DNA from: Solirubrobacteraceae bacterium
Lineage (GTDB): Bacteria; Actinomycetota; Thermoleophilia; Solirubrobacterales; Solirubrobacteraceae
Length of the DNA stretch: 64,000 bases
NCBI GenBank assembly: GCA_029263125.1
Contig: JAJCYD010000034.1
Coordinates: 1-64,000, forward strand
Reading direction: 5' to 3'
The notes beneath the pieces were generated by a model. It had not been told where the DNA came from. It saw only the letters and a list, made by a program, of their open reading frames with translations, and ran no database searches. A program made the translations under genes and the position numbers. Within the stretch, counting starts at the first letter, position 1; each line of letters begins with the position of its first letter. Positions 20,901-28,525 of this stretch are shown in pieces.

Positions 20901-21041
20901 CTGCTCGCCGCCGCCCGCGCCCACGAGCGCTACCTCGCGGGCGAGGTGCTCGCCGTCGGCGTGCACTTCGACGGCGACGGCGACGGCGAACCGGCGAGCA
21001 TCGAGGGCCGCGAGCTGCGGATCTCGGTCGTGCGCGGCTGA
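17946..21041 (+). CDS. ileS: Isoleucyl-tRNA synthetase
   Basis: 1,031 residues. Class Ia aminoacyl-tRNA synthetase that charges tRNA-Ile, with an editing domain. The ATP-binding motif appears as PPTANGPPGVHHV (48-60) and KMSKS at about residue 600. WDCHGLPVE and the WTTTPWTL editing-domain motif are present, and the C-terminal anticodon-binding region follows. Length and motif forms match the eukaryote-like (IleS2) class rather than the E. coli type; members of that class are often naturally mupirocin-tolerant. Upstream in-frame extension is possible, but the ATG at 17946 is the natural start, with TACACT 9 bases ahead as a -10 candidate. Confidence 0.96.
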   Translation: MASRPVDPQQSFPDLERDVLKRWGERDVFRASLRLREGAPPWVFWEGPPTANGPPGVHHVLSRAFKDIFPRYRTMRGYLVERRGGWDCHGLPVEIAVEKQLGISSKEQIEEYGIAEFNARCRESVFAFLADWNKLTERIGFWLDLDGAYRTLDASYVESVWWALKQIADKDLLYEGHKVVPYCPRCGTALSSHEVALGYQDVVDPSVYVRLRVVHDGGPLQAGDELLVWTTTPWTLVSNAAVAVDPELTYVRAKTGTLDAPVVLAEALVERVLGDPGAVQILERFPGAAIDGVHYEPPFGYLPSSAYGERGHTVLLADFVTAQDGTGLVHTAIAFGEDDFRLGAQYGLDVVNPVKLDGTYDERIGRYAGRFVKDADADLIEDLRSRGRLLRAEDYEHSYPHCWRCSTPLLYYAKPSWYIATTQVDLLAANEQVTWHPEHIKQGRFGRWLENNVDWALSRERYWGTPLPVWRCEQGHVTVIGSFEELRERSGVLLEDPHRPYVDDVTFDCEACGETATRVPEVIDVWFDSGAMPFAQRHEPFAGELALDEIYPADFICEALDQTRGWFYSLLAVSALLRGPDKPYDHVVCLGLILDEHGQKMSKSKGNVVGPWEVIDEFGADALRWYFFTSKQPWDGYLFSPEAIGEGVRLFLRQLWNTYAFSTLYEPEAALADAPATDLDRWARSRLSATIQTVTDRLDAYDATAAGRAVAAFVDDMSNWYVRRSRRRFWEGDGAAHDTLRHCLVTVSQLLAPFVPFVADEIYDNLDGSSPSVHLTDWPEAGERDLELERAMTVARETVRLGLAARGAAKIKVRQPLHEAVVVAAGPERDAIERLADVVREELNVRALRFVAEAGELGSYSLKPNYRTLGPRFGKAMPQVAAAVASLDAGHVADALRDARPVGIHLDGHDHDLGADDIQLVMAPLEGYQLEREGSHAVALDLELDDGLRREGLAREVVHAVQGARRDAGLDITDRIVLTLAGDDELLAAARAHERYLAGEVLAVGVHFDGDGDGEPASIEGRELRISVVRG

Positions 21042-21319
21042 GCGCCGAGCCGAGCTCCGAACGACAGGAGGAGCCGACGCGGCGGCGATCGTCTCTGCCG
21101 ACGCAGCGTTCGTGGAATCAGACTTCGCGCACGTGTTGCGGATGCCGGGGCGTAGCAGGACTGCTGGCGGGCTGACCCCAGCTCGGCCACCACGCGATCG
21201 GACACGCGCCCTGGCTGCTGCCCGGTGACGATTGCGGGTATCGCGGTTGACGAGGCGGGCGCCACGCTCCGTGGCGTCAGTCGCGCTTGCCCGGCCACCG
21301 ATCAACCAAGGGGATGTCC
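21042..21319. other. Intergenic region, ileS to catalase
   Basis: 278 bases without a credible gene. It holds a perfect 7-bp hairpin with a 3-base loop (CGCCACG-CTC-CGTGGCG, 21,260-21,276) and a TTGACG at 21,247 that could be a -35 element, but no convincing -10 at the right distance. A clean AAGGGG ribosome-binding site at 21,308-21,313 serves the catalase gene. Confidence 0.5.
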
Positions 21320-22807
21320 ATGAGCGAGAAGACTCCGCCGCCGACCACGACCGACGCGGGCATTCCTGCTCCGAGCGACTCGCACTCGCTGAGCGTTGGC
21401 CCCAACGGCCCGCTGCTACTGCAGGACCACTACGTCATCCAGAAGATGGCCCAGTTCAACCGCGAGCGCGTCCCGGAGCGCGTCGTCCACGCCAAAGGCT
21501 CGGGCGCGCACGGCTTCTTCGAGGTCACAGAGGACGTCTCGCAGTTCACGAAGGCCGACCTCTTCAACGGCGTCGGCAAGACGACGCCGATGTTCGCCCG
21601 CTTCTCGACGGTCGCCGGCGAGCTGGGCTCGGCTGACACCGCGCGCGACCCGCGCGGCTTCGCGCTGAAGTTCTACACGCAGGAGGGCAACTACGACCTC
21701 GTCGGCAACAACACGCCCGTCTTCTTCGTGCGCGACCCATCCAACTTCCAGGACTTCATCCACTCCCAGAAGCGCCGCGCGGACACCGACCGGCGTGACA
21801 ACAACATGCAGTGGGACTTCTGGACCTGTAAGCCCGAGTCCGCCCACCAGGTCGCGATCCTCATGAGCGACCGTGGCACGCCGAAGACCCTGCGCCACAT
21901 GAACGGCTACGGCAGCCACACGTTCATGTGGATCAACGCCGGCGGCGAGAAGTTCTGGATCAAGTACCACTTCAAGACCGATCAGGGCATCGAGAACTTC
22001 ACCGACGCCGAAGCCGGGGCGATGGCCGCCGAGGACCCCGACTACCACCGCGCCGACCTGTGGAACGCGATCGGCGACGGCGACGAGCCGGTCTGGAACC
22101 TCGAGGTCCAGGTCATGCCCTTCGAGGACGCCGCGGACTACCGCTTCAACCCCTTCGACCTGACGAAGGTCTGGCCGCACTCCGACTACCCGCCGATCCA
22201 GGTCGGGCGAATGGTCCTGGACCGCAATCCCTCCAACTACTTCGCCGAGGTCGAGCAGGCCGCCTTCGAGCCGGCCAACATGCCGCCCGGCATCGGCCCG
22301 TCACCGGACAAGATGCTGCTCGGACGGCTGTTCAGCTACCCCGACACGCACCGCCACCGCATCGGGCCCAACTACCTGCAGCTGCCGATCAATCAGCCGC
22401 AGTGCCCGTTTCACAGCTACAACAAGGACGGGGCGATGCGCTACTCCAACCCCGGCGACCCGGTGTACGCGCCCAACACGGCCGGCGGACCCGTCGCCGA
22501 CGAGGAGCGCTACGGCGAGGAGGCGACGTGGGACGTCAGCGGCGAGATGGTGCGCACCGCCTACGCGCTGCACGCCGAGGACGACGACGTCGGCCAGGCG
22601 GGGACGCTCGTGCGCGAGATCATGTCGCAGAGCGACCGCGAGCATCTCGTGACGAACATCCTCGGCCATGCGAGCGATCCCGACGTGACGGCCGAGATGA
22701 AGCCGCGCATCGTCGAGTACTGGGTCAACATCGACCCCGACGTCGGCGCCGCGGTTGCCGAGGGTCTCGGCGTGCCGGCTCCCGCCACGGCGGGTACGGC
22801 CGGCTGA
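21320..22807 (+). CDS. Catalase (monofunctional heme, small-subunit clade)
   Basis: 495 residues from the ATG at 21320, six bases after AAGGGG; another ATG two codons earlier is possible. It decomposes hydrogen peroxide. Catalytic His57 lies in RVVHAKGSGAHGFF, the distal Asn in NNTPVFFVRDP, and the proximal Tyr in RLFSYPDTHRHRIGPN, the full catalase signature. Length indicates the small-subunit (clade 3, KatA-like) type without the C-terminal flavodoxin-like domain. It is cytosolic, with no signal peptide. A strong hairpin follows 12 bases after the stop. Confidence 0.95.
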   Translation: MSEKTPPPTTTDAGIPAPSDSHSLSVGPNGPLLLQDHYVIQKMAQFNRERVPERVVHAKGSGAHGFFEVTEDVSQFTKADLFNGVGKTTPMFARFSTVAGELGSADTARDPRGFALKFYTQEGNYDLVGNNTPVFFVRDPSNFQDFIHSQKRRADTDRRDNNMQWDFWTCKPESAHQVAILMSDRGTPKTLRHMNGYGSHTFMWINAGGEKFWIKYHFKTDQGIENFTDAEAGAMAAEDPDYHRADLWNAIGDGDEPVWNLEVQVMPFEDAADYRFNPFDLTKVWPHSDYPPIQVGRMVLDRNPSNYFAEVEQAAFEPANMPPGIGPSPDKMLLGRLFSYPDTHRHRIGPNYLQLPINQPQCPFHSYNKDGAMRYSNPGDPVYAPNTAGGPVADEERYGEEATWDVSGEMVRTAYALHAEDDDVGQAGTLVREIMSQSDREHLVTNILGHASDPDVTAEMKPRIVEYWVNIDPDVGAAVAEGLGVPAPATAGTAG

Positions 22808-22818
22808 ACACAGACGGC

Positions 22819-22859
22819 TGTGGCAGGTTGACCCCGGCAATCGGGGTCGATCCGCCACA
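22819..22859 (+). terminator. Hairpin terminator after the catalase gene
   Basis: A 7-bp GC core (GACCCCG at 22,830-22,836 and CGGGGTC at 22,842-22,848, loop GCAAT) is extended outward by ten further positions with one mismatch and wobble pairs. It starts 12 bases after the catalase stop. There is no T tract, as is common for actinobacterial terminators. Confidence 0.6.
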
Positions 22860-22920
22860 CGCGAGGGAAGCTTCCTCACAGGTCATGGATCCTGGTCTGC
22901 GGTTGCGGGAGTCTGCGGGC

Positions 22921-23247
22921 ATGCCAACCACAAGCGACGTTGCAGCCACGGTCGACACCGACCGCTCGTTCCCGCGCAGGGTTTCGCTGCGCAGTGCGCT
23001 CCAGCTCGACGCGGGGGTCTCGGGCGCCAACGGCGCCGCCTACCTGCTGGCCGCGGGACCGCTCGGCGATCTACTCGGCCTGTCCGCGCCACTGCTGCGC
23101 GTGCTGGGCCTCGTGCTGATCGCCTTCTCGGCGCTCGTCTGGCTGACGGCGACGCACCGCGGTTCAGCCGGGACCCGGCGCTCGGCGCCCTGCACGACGA
23201 GCTCGCCGGCTATCCGGGCGGCGAGCTCGTTCCGCGACCGGATCTGA
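22921..23247 (+). pseudogene. Truncated integral membrane protein
   Basis: An ATG at 22921 opens 108 codons. About the first 85 resemble the start of a small four-helix membrane protein (ALQLDAGVSGANGAAYLLA, then a helix containing LRVLGLVLIAFSALVWLTA). After ATHRG the sequence turns into out-of-frame Ser/Arg/Pro-rich residues, because the DNA here encodes the end of a different protein in another frame (23,157-23,432). The last two helices expected for this family are missing. This looks like a deletion that joined two genes. Confidence 0.6.
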
Positions 23248-23432
23248 CGGCCGGCACGATCGCGGTCCCGCTGCGTCTGCGACACGACGAAGGAGAGCTG
23301 TCGTTCATCAGCACCGTCACCGCGTTCGGCTCCGCCCTGGACGTCACTGTCGCCGAGCTCTCGATCGAGGCGTTCCTTCCTGCCCACGAGGCGACCGCGC
23401 GGTATCTGCACGCACTCGTCGCCGCCGCCTGA
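23157..23432 (+). pseudogene. C-terminal remnant of an XRE/MmyB-like regulator
   Basis: This frame encodes RFSRDPALGALHDELAGYP and then VPLRLRHDEGELSFIS and VAELSIEAFLPAHEATA. That pattern is typical of the C-terminal ligand-binding (MmyB-like) part of XRE-type regulators. There is no helix-turn-helix part in any frame upstream: the sequence in front belongs to a membrane protein in a different frame. The gene has thus lost its N-terminal two thirds. Recognition is from family pattern memory, not a search. Confidence 0.55.
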
Positions 23433-23442
23433 CACGCGGCCG

Positions 23443-23769
23443 TCAGGCGACCGGCTCGAGCTCCAGCTGCTCGAGGATCTTCTTCTTCGGGAAGGCCCCG
23501 ATGATCGTCTTGACGGGGGCGCCGGCCTTGAACAGGATCATCGTGGGAATTGACAGCACCTGGTACTGAGCGGCCGTCTGCTGGTTGTCGTCGACGTTGA
23601 GCTTGACGATCTTCACGTCGTCGCGCTCCTCTGCGATCTCCTCAAGCACGGGGCCGACGACGCGGCACGGACCGCACCACGGCGCCCAGAAGTCGACGAG
23701 CGTCGCCTGGTCGGCCTCGAGGACCTCGGCCTGGAAATTGCTGTCGGTGACCTCTGATAGTTGACCCAT
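23443..23769 (-). CDS. trxA: Thioredoxin
   Basis: 108 residues, standard length. The ATG at 23769 has GAAGGAG eight bases upstream; an upstream in-frame ATG lacks this support. The active site WCGPC is at 31-35, the cis-Pro loop is SIPTMILF, and DFWAPWCG is fully conserved. It reduces disulfides of cytosolic proteins using thioredoxin reductase and NADPH. The stop lies 10 bases from the regulator remnant that points toward it. Confidence 0.95.
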   Translation of the reverse strand: MGQLSEVTDSNFQAEVLEADQATLVDFWAPWCGPCRVVGPVLEEIAEERDDVKIVKLNVDDNQQTAAQYQVLSIPTMILFKAGAPVKTIIGAFPKKKILEQLELEPVA

Positions 23770-23824
23770 GTCTCGGACTCCTTCGAAGTTGGAGGGCCCA
23801 CTATACAAAGTGAAGCGGTGTCGC

Positions 23825-24562
23825 TCAGCCGGCGACCCAGCGCAGCACCTGCGGTGTGACGTACACCTCGACGAAGGCCACGGCCACGAGGATCGGAACG
23901 GCGAGCACGACGGTCACGACGGTGGCGGCCAGCAGCTGGTGCCAGTCGCCGTTGCGACTGGCGATGATCCATGCGGCGAGCGGCAGGAACAGTGCGACGA
24001 GCTCGGGAAGCGCGTGCGGCAGCAGCGCCACCAGCAGCAGCCCGGGCGAGACGTCCAGCTGCGTGGCGAGCGTGCTCGTGCCCATTCCCAGGACGAGCGA
24101 CTGCGTCAGCAGCGAGAACGCGGTGGCGGCGCTGACGAAGAGGATCGCCAGCGGGCCGGCCTGCTCGTGGATCCATCGCCACGCGCCGCGGTGACGCTGA
24201 GCTTCGGCCGGCAGTGAGCTGCCGGCGATGAATCCCGCGACGCACGCCATCGCGTGGAGCGCGAGCACGAGGCCGTTGCGCAGCAAGACCCCGAGCACCT
24301 GGCCGTTGCTCGGATCGGTATGCAGGCCCGGGAACGTGAACGGCGTGGAGTCCGCGGGGGTGGCCGACGCGACGATCAGCACCGAGGACAGCAGCACGCC
24401 TGAGATCGCCAGTGAGCCGGCGAACCAGCGGCCGAGCACGGGACCAGGGCGGTCATTCCATGTGTCCAGCGTCTCACGCGTGTGAGCGATCCCCTGGACG
24501 AGCGCGAGTTCCGACGCGGGCACCCCTCGGGCATCGGCGTGGCGGTCGCGCCCCCGCTTCAC
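23825..24562 (-). CDS. SpoIIM/DUF95-like integral membrane protein
   Basis: 245 residues, GTG start overlapping the upstream glycosyltransferase stop by four bases. A charged cytosolic N-terminus (1-40) precedes five or six membrane helices. The segment LLPHALPELVALFLPLAAW is the stage II sporulation protein M/DUF95 hallmark (normally PHGxxELPA). In non-sporulating actinobacteria these proteins are membrane proteins of unknown function, often near RDD or glycosyltransferase genes. The overlap suggests co-expression with the DPM1-like enzyme. Confidence 0.75.
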   Translation of the reverse strand: MKRGRDRHADARGVPASELALVQGIAHTRETLDTWNDRPGPVLGRWFAGSLAISGVLLSSVLIVASATPADSTPFTFPGLHTDPSNGQVLGVLLRNGLVLALHAMACVAGFIAGSSLPAEAQRHRGAWRWIHEQAGPLAILFVSAATAFSLLTQSLVLGMGTSTLATQLDVSPGLLLVALLPHALPELVALFLPLAAWIIASRNGDWHQLLAATVVTVVLAVPILVAVAFVEVYVTPQVLRWVAG

Positions 24563-25314
24563 GATCGCTCAGGCTGGCCGGATGTGCGATGGCGGCGCGC
24601 GTCCAGGCGCAAGCGGGGCACGAGCACGGCGGCCTCCCCCGCGATCCGCCAGGTCATCTTCGAGCTGCCGTGCACGCGGTCGCGGAAGACGATCGGCAGC
24701 TCGACGATCGTAAAGCCGGCGCGCTGCGCGCGATGGGTCAGCTCGACCTGGAAGGCGTAGCCGCGCGAGCGGATCGTCGGCAGGTCGATCGCCTCCAGCA
24801 CCTCGCGGCGAAAGCACTTGAAGCCCCCGGTGAGGTCACGCACGTCGAGTCCCAGCACCATCCGCGCGTACCACGAGCCGCCGCGGCTGACCAGCCGCCG
24901 GATGCGCCCCCAGTCCGATACTCCTCCCCCCGCGACGTAGCGCGAGCCGAGCACGAGATCGGCGTCCTCGACGGCCGCCAGCAGCCGTGCGAGGTCGGCC
25001 GGATCGTGTGAGAAGTCGGCGTCCATCTCCAGCACGAACGCGGCTCCACGCCGCAGCGCATGGGCGAATCCGGCGAGGTACGCCGGCCCAAGGCCCTCGC
25101 GCACGTCGCGATGCAGGACCTCGACGGCGTCGAGCTCGGCGGCGAGCCGATCCGCGATCCGACCCGTCCCGTCGGGGGAGCCGTCGTCGACGACGAGGAT
25201 CCGGTGCGCGCCCGGCGCCGCCACCTCGAGCACGGCCAGCGCCGCCCGCACGATCGCCTCGACGTTCTCGGCTTCGTCGTAAGTCGGGAGGATGAGCCAG
25301 GCGTGGTCGGGCAT
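24559..25314 (-). CDS. Polyprenol monophosphomannose synthase-like glycosyltransferase (GT2)
   Basis: 251 residues, family GT2, DPM1/Ppm1 type. Visible motifs are LPTYDEAENV (9-18), VVDDGSPDGT (nucleotide site), MDADFSHDP (DxD metal site), and DLTGGFKCFRREVLEAID plus RGYAFQVEL, which are characteristic of dolichyl- or polyprenyl-phosphate mannosyl/glucosyl transferases. There is no C-terminal membrane domain, so it works at the cytosolic membrane face. It would transfer a hexose from a GDP- or UDP-sugar onto polyprenyl phosphate. It is divergent from polX and leads the SpoIIM-like gene. Confidence 0.9.
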   Translation of the reverse strand: MPDHAWLILPTYDEAENVEAIVRAALAVLEVAAPGAHRILVVDDGSPDGTGRIADRLAAELDAVEVLHRDVREGLGPAYLAGFAHALRRGAAFVLEMDADFSHDPADLARLLAAVEDADLVLGSRYVAGGGVSDWGRIRRLVSRGGSWYARMVLGLDVRDLTGGFKCFRREVLEAIDLPTIRSRGYAFQVELTHRAQRAGFTIVELPIVFRDRVHGSSKMTWRIAGEAAVLVPRLRLDARRHRTSGQPERS

Positions 25315-25340
25315 CGGCCGCGCGTACCCTACGGATCGGC

Positions 25341-27074
25341 GTGACAGCGGACCCCTCGAATCTCGTGATCGCCGCGGCCTTCGACGAGCTCGCCGACCTC
25401 TACGAGCTCGACGGGGCGGTCGTGCACCGCGTGCTCGCCTACCGCTCCGCCGCCAAGACGGCCCGCGACGCGACGGTGTCGGTTGCCGGCATGACGCGCA
25501 AGGGCACCGTCACGTCGCTGCCGGGGATCGGCAAGACGCTGGAGGAGAAGCTCGTCGCGCTGCTGGACACGGGCACGATCCCGGCGGCCGAGAAGCTGCG
25601 CGCGACGTACCCGCCGGGCCTGCTGGAGATGACGCGCCTGCCCGGCCTCGGTCCCAAGCGCGCGCGCAAGCTCTTCGACGAGCTGGGGATCGACTCGCTG
25701 GAGATGCTGCGGGCCGCGGCCGAAACGCAGAAGCTGCGCGACGCCAGGGGCTTTGGGCCGAAGTTCGAGGCCTCGGTGCTGTCGTCGATCGCCGCCGGCA
25801 TCGGCGATCGCCCCGCGCAGCGCGTCTTGTTGCACCGTGCCCTGGAGATCGGCGAGGCGATCGTGCAGGCGCTGCGAGCGCATCCGGCATCCCAGCGCGT
25901 CGAGCTCGCCGGCTCGGCTCGGCGCCGGGCCGACTCGGTCAAGGACCTCGACATCATCGCGACCGCCAGCGATCCCGGCGCCCTGGCGCGCGCTCTCGGC
26001 GAGCTGGAGGAGATCGAGTCGGCCTCGGCGCCCAACGAGCACGCCGCCCGCGGGCTGACGCACACCGGCCTGCCCGTCGACCTGCGTGTCGTCGAGCCGG
26101 AGAACTTCGGCAACCTCCTGCAGCACTTCACCGGCTCGCGGGCGCACAACGTCGCGTTGCGCGAGGCGGCGGTGCGGCGCGGGCTGCATGTCTCCGAGTA
26201 CGGGATCCTCGACGACGAGACCGGCGAGACGCTGCGCTGCGCGACCGAGGAGGAGGTCTACGAGCGCCTCGGCCTGACCTATCCCGAGCCCGAGCTGCGC
26301 GAGGACCGCGGCGAGCTGGCGGCGGATTTCGCGCCGCCACGGCTGGTCGCGCTCGGCGACATCCGCGGTGACCTGCACATGCACACGACCGCCTCCGACG
26401 GGCACGCCTCGATCGAGGAGATGGCGCTCGCGGCGCGCGATCGCGGCTATGCGTACATCGCGATCACCGACCACTCGGCCACCCACGGCTTCGGCAACCA
26501 CGTCACACCCGAGCAGCTCGAACGCCAGATCGAGCTCGTCGCGCAGGCCAACGAGCGCGTCGACGGCATCCAGATCCTCGCCGGCACCGAGACGAACATC
26601 CTGCCAAGCGGATCGCCGGACTACGACGACGACCTGCTGTCGCGGCTGGACTGGGTGGTCGGCTCGATCCACACGGCCTTCGGAACCCCCGAGAACGAGA
26701 TGACCAAGCGCATGATCGCGGCGATCGAGCATCCCTGGATCGATGCGATCGGCCACCCGACCGGTCGCAAGATCTCCACGCGCGGGCCCTACGCGCTGGA
26801 CATCGACGCGGTCATCGAGGCCGCCGCGCGGACGCACACGATGCTCGAGATCAACGCCGCGCCCGATCGGCGCGACCTCGACGACGTCCACGCGCGTGCC
26901 GCGGCGCAGGCGGGCGCGATGATCCTCATCGACTCCGACGCGCATCGCGTCGCGACGCTGGCGAACATGCGCTGGGGCATCGCGACGGCCCGCCGCGCGT
27001 GGCTGGAGCCCAAGCACGTCGCGAACACGCGGCCGTGGCCGCAGTTCGCCGCACTGCGCAAGCGCGCGCGCTGA
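25341..27074 (+). CDS. polX: Family X DNA polymerase/3'-5' exonuclease PolX
   Basis: 577 residues, GTG start. An N-terminal helix-hairpin-helix region (LPGIGKTLEEKL and LPGLGPKRARKL, about 55-110) is followed by the pol X palm with GSARRR and the metal ligands in KDLDIIAT, a third Asp in VDLRVV, then a C-terminal PHP domain starting with GDLHMHT near residue 344 and ITDHS, ending with the metal-binding DSDAH. Bacterial PolX fills gaps in base-excision repair and has PHP nuclease activity. The gene ends 23 bases before the 15-bp stem hairpin at 27,098. Confidence 0.94.
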   Translation: MTADPSNLVIAAAFDELADLYELDGAVVHRVLAYRSAAKTARDATVSVAGMTRKGTVTSLPGIGKTLEEKLVALLDTGTIPAAEKLRATYPPGLLEMTRLPGLGPKRARKLFDELGIDSLEMLRAAAETQKLRDARGFGPKFEASVLSSIAAGIGDRPAQRVLLHRALEIGEAIVQALRAHPASQRVELAGSARRRADSVKDLDIIATASDPGALARALGELEEIESASAPNEHAARGLTHTGLPVDLRVVEPENFGNLLQHFTGSRAHNVALREAAVRRGLHVSEYGILDDETGETLRCATEEEVYERLGLTYPEPELREDRGELAADFAPPRLVALGDIRGDLHMHTTASDGHASIEEMALAARDRGYAYIAITDHSATHGFGNHVTPEQLERQIELVAQANERVDGIQILAGTETNILPSGSPDYDDDLLSRLDWVVGSIHTAFGTPENEMTKRMIAAIEHPWIDAIGHPTGRKISTRGPYALDIDAVIEAAARTHTMLEINAAPDRRDLDDVHARAAAQAGAMILIDSDAHRVATLANMRWGIATARRAWLEPKHVANTRPWPQFAALRKRAR

Positions 27075-27097
27075 AGCCATCGACAGCGAGGCAACCG

Positions 27098-27148
27098 GGG
27101 GGTGTGCCGTTCCAAGAACGCCTGGGTGTCCCAGAACGGCACACCCCC
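27098..27148. repeat. 15-bp inverted repeat hairpin, copy 1 of a covarying pair
   Basis: Perfect 15-bp arms GGGGGTGTGCCGTTC (27,098-27,112) and its complement (27,134-27,148) around a 21-base loop. The inner sequence can form CTGGG-TGT-CCCAG. It sits between the convergent polX and anti-sigma genes and could terminate both. A second hairpin of identical geometry lies at 52,153-52,203. Confidence 0.85.
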
Positions 27149-27167
27149 TCGCCGGAGTTGACGAGGC

Positions 27168-27905
27168 TCAGCCCACGCGATGCGCCACGCCCAACGCGGT
27201 TGCCTTCGAGGTCGCGCCCTCCAGTCGCAGCGTGAGCGGGCCGCGCTGCCACAGCAGCGTGTTGCCGGCCAGCTTCAGGCTGTCGGTCTGAACCCGCCCG
27301 CGCGCGTCGAGGAAGGCGACCTGGTGCGGGCGGCCGGAGAGCCACACGGCGGGCTCGCCGTTGACGCTCACCCGCTCCGCCGATGTGCCGCGGCCCAGCC
27401 CCTTGAAGATGAACTCCGTGGCCTGCGTCCCGCGGAACTCGGTGAGCAGCAGCCGCTCGCCGGCGCGCGTCCCATAGACCAAGGTCAGCGCGCCTCCGGG
27501 CGGGGACGACCGCACGTAGGTCGCTCCCGGCGGTCCCAGCTGCGCATCGGCGGTGACGACACCGAAGTCGACGAGGTCGGCGGCTCGCTGCGCCGAGACG
27601 CGGCGGCCGAGATCAAGCTCGGCGCCCGGAGGGACCCGAACCGGCGCGGGTATCCGCTGCGCCTTCACGCCCGCGATGCCCAGCGCGTCGAGAACGGCGT
27701 CGCGGACCGGCCCGACGGCCGCGAACGCGCCCGCCGGCAGCACGAGCGCCAGGACGATGACGAGCGCGATCCGGCGGGTGCGTTGGGGCGTCCGGCGCGG
27801 TGGCACGGCGCGAAGACGTGCGGCGACTGCGTTCGCCAGGTCGGGCGTCGGCGGGTGCTCGAGCTCGCTTGAGAGCTCGCCGAGCGCGCGTCGCAGGTCA
27901 GTCAT
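27168..27905 (-). CDS. Putative membrane-anchored anti-sigma factor
   Basis: 245 residues. A cytosolic N-terminus of about 45 residues (MTDLRRALGELSSELEHPP...) is followed by one membrane helix (about 46-65) and a 180-residue extracytoplasmic domain with a VPPGAELDLG region. This topology and its 8-base overlap with the ECF sigma gene indicate an anti-sigma factor that holds the sigma factor at the membrane. The HxxxCxxC zinc motif of ZAS anti-sigma factors is absent. The outer domain carries no family I recognise, so the inducing signal is unknown. Confidence 0.7.
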   Translation of the reverse strand: MTDLRRALGELSSELEHPPTPDLANAVAARLRAVPPRRTPQRTRRIALVIVLALVLPAGAFAAVGPVRDAVLDALGIAGVKAQRIPAPVRVPPGAELDLGRRVSAQRAADLVDFGVVTADAQLGPPGATYVRSSPPGGALTLVYGTRAGERLLLTEFRGTQATEFIFKGLGRGTSAERVSVNGEPAVWLSGRPHQVAFLDARGRVQTDSLKLAGNTLLWQRGPLTLRLEGATSKATALGVAHRVG

Positions 27906-28461
27906 CGCCGACCACCAGGCGAAGCTGCGCGAGCGCGCGCGAGACGCGCGACTTCACCGTGCCGAGGCGGCAGCCGAGCACGGCCGCGGTCTCCGCCTCG
28001 GAGAGCTCGAGCAGGTAGCGGCACGCGATCGCCAGGCGCTGCGGCTCGGCCAGCGCGTTCACCGCGCCCAGCACGGTGGCACGGCGTTCTGCGGCCAGGA
28101 CGGTGGCCTCGGGGGACGGGGCCGCGTCCCCCGAGACCGGTCGCTCGCCAGCCCGCCGTGCGAGCCCGGCGCGGCGGCTCGCCGAGCGGCGCTGGTTGTG
28201 GGACTCGTTGGCGACGATGCGCAGCAGCCACGGCCGAAACGGTGCGCCGGACCGAAAGCGCCACAGCGCGTTGTAGGCCTTGACGCACGCCTCCTGGGCG
28301 GCGTCCTGCGCGTCGGCGGCGTTGCCGGTGATGAGATGGGCTGTGCGGAAGGCGATCTGCTGATGCATGGCGACGAGCTCGGCGTAGGCGTCCACGTCCC
28401 CGCGCCTGGCGCGTTCGACGAGGTCCTGCTCTGCGAGTGGCCGGCCCACCACCGCCCGCAT
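27898..28461 (-). CDS. RNA polymerase ECF sigma factor
   Basis: 187 residues from the ATG at 28461; GTG at 28452 is a serious alternative because a promoter -10-like TGTAAT overlaps the ATG and would put a leaderless start at that GTG. Region 2 (YAELVAMHQQIAFRTAHLITGNAADAQD... FRPWLLRIVANES) and region 4 (LAEPQRLAIACRYLLELSE, then an HTH with GCRLGTVKSRVSRAL) are both clear. No extra C-terminal domain. It lies directly upstream of the anti-sigma gene and shares a symmetric promoter with the divergent secreted protein, implying autoregulation. Confidence 0.92.
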   Translation of the reverse strand: MRAVVGRPLAEQDLVERARRGDVDAYAELVAMHQQIAFRTAHLITGNAADAQDAAQEACVKAYNALWRFRSGAPFRPWLLRIVANESHNQRRSASRRAGLARRAGERPVSGDAAPSPEATVLAAERRATVLGAVNALAEPQRLAIACRYLLELSEAETAAVLGCRLGTVKSRVSRALAQLRLVVGDD

Positions 28462-28515
28462 TACACCGTGGACCGCCGATCCGTTCCATGGAACCCGCCG
28501 GACGCCTGCGGTGTA
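28462..28515. promoter_or_regulatory. Symmetric bidirectional ECF-type promoter
   Basis: The 12-bp palindrome GTTCCATGGAAC (28,483-28,494) supplies a GGAAC -35 element on each strand. On both sides exactly 17 bases follow and then TGTA (28,512-28,515 forward; 28,465-28,462 reverse), each preceded by CGG. GGAAC is the classic ECF -35 motif. The arrangement would let one sigma factor drive its own operon and the divergent gene at once. Confidence 0.7.
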
Positions 28516-28525
28516 GAGGTCGGTG

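Noticed and set aside
21247-21276. TTGACG with a hairpin downstream as catalase promoter or operator
   Set aside because: No -10 element at 16-18 bases; the hairpin alone is short. Kept only as a remark.
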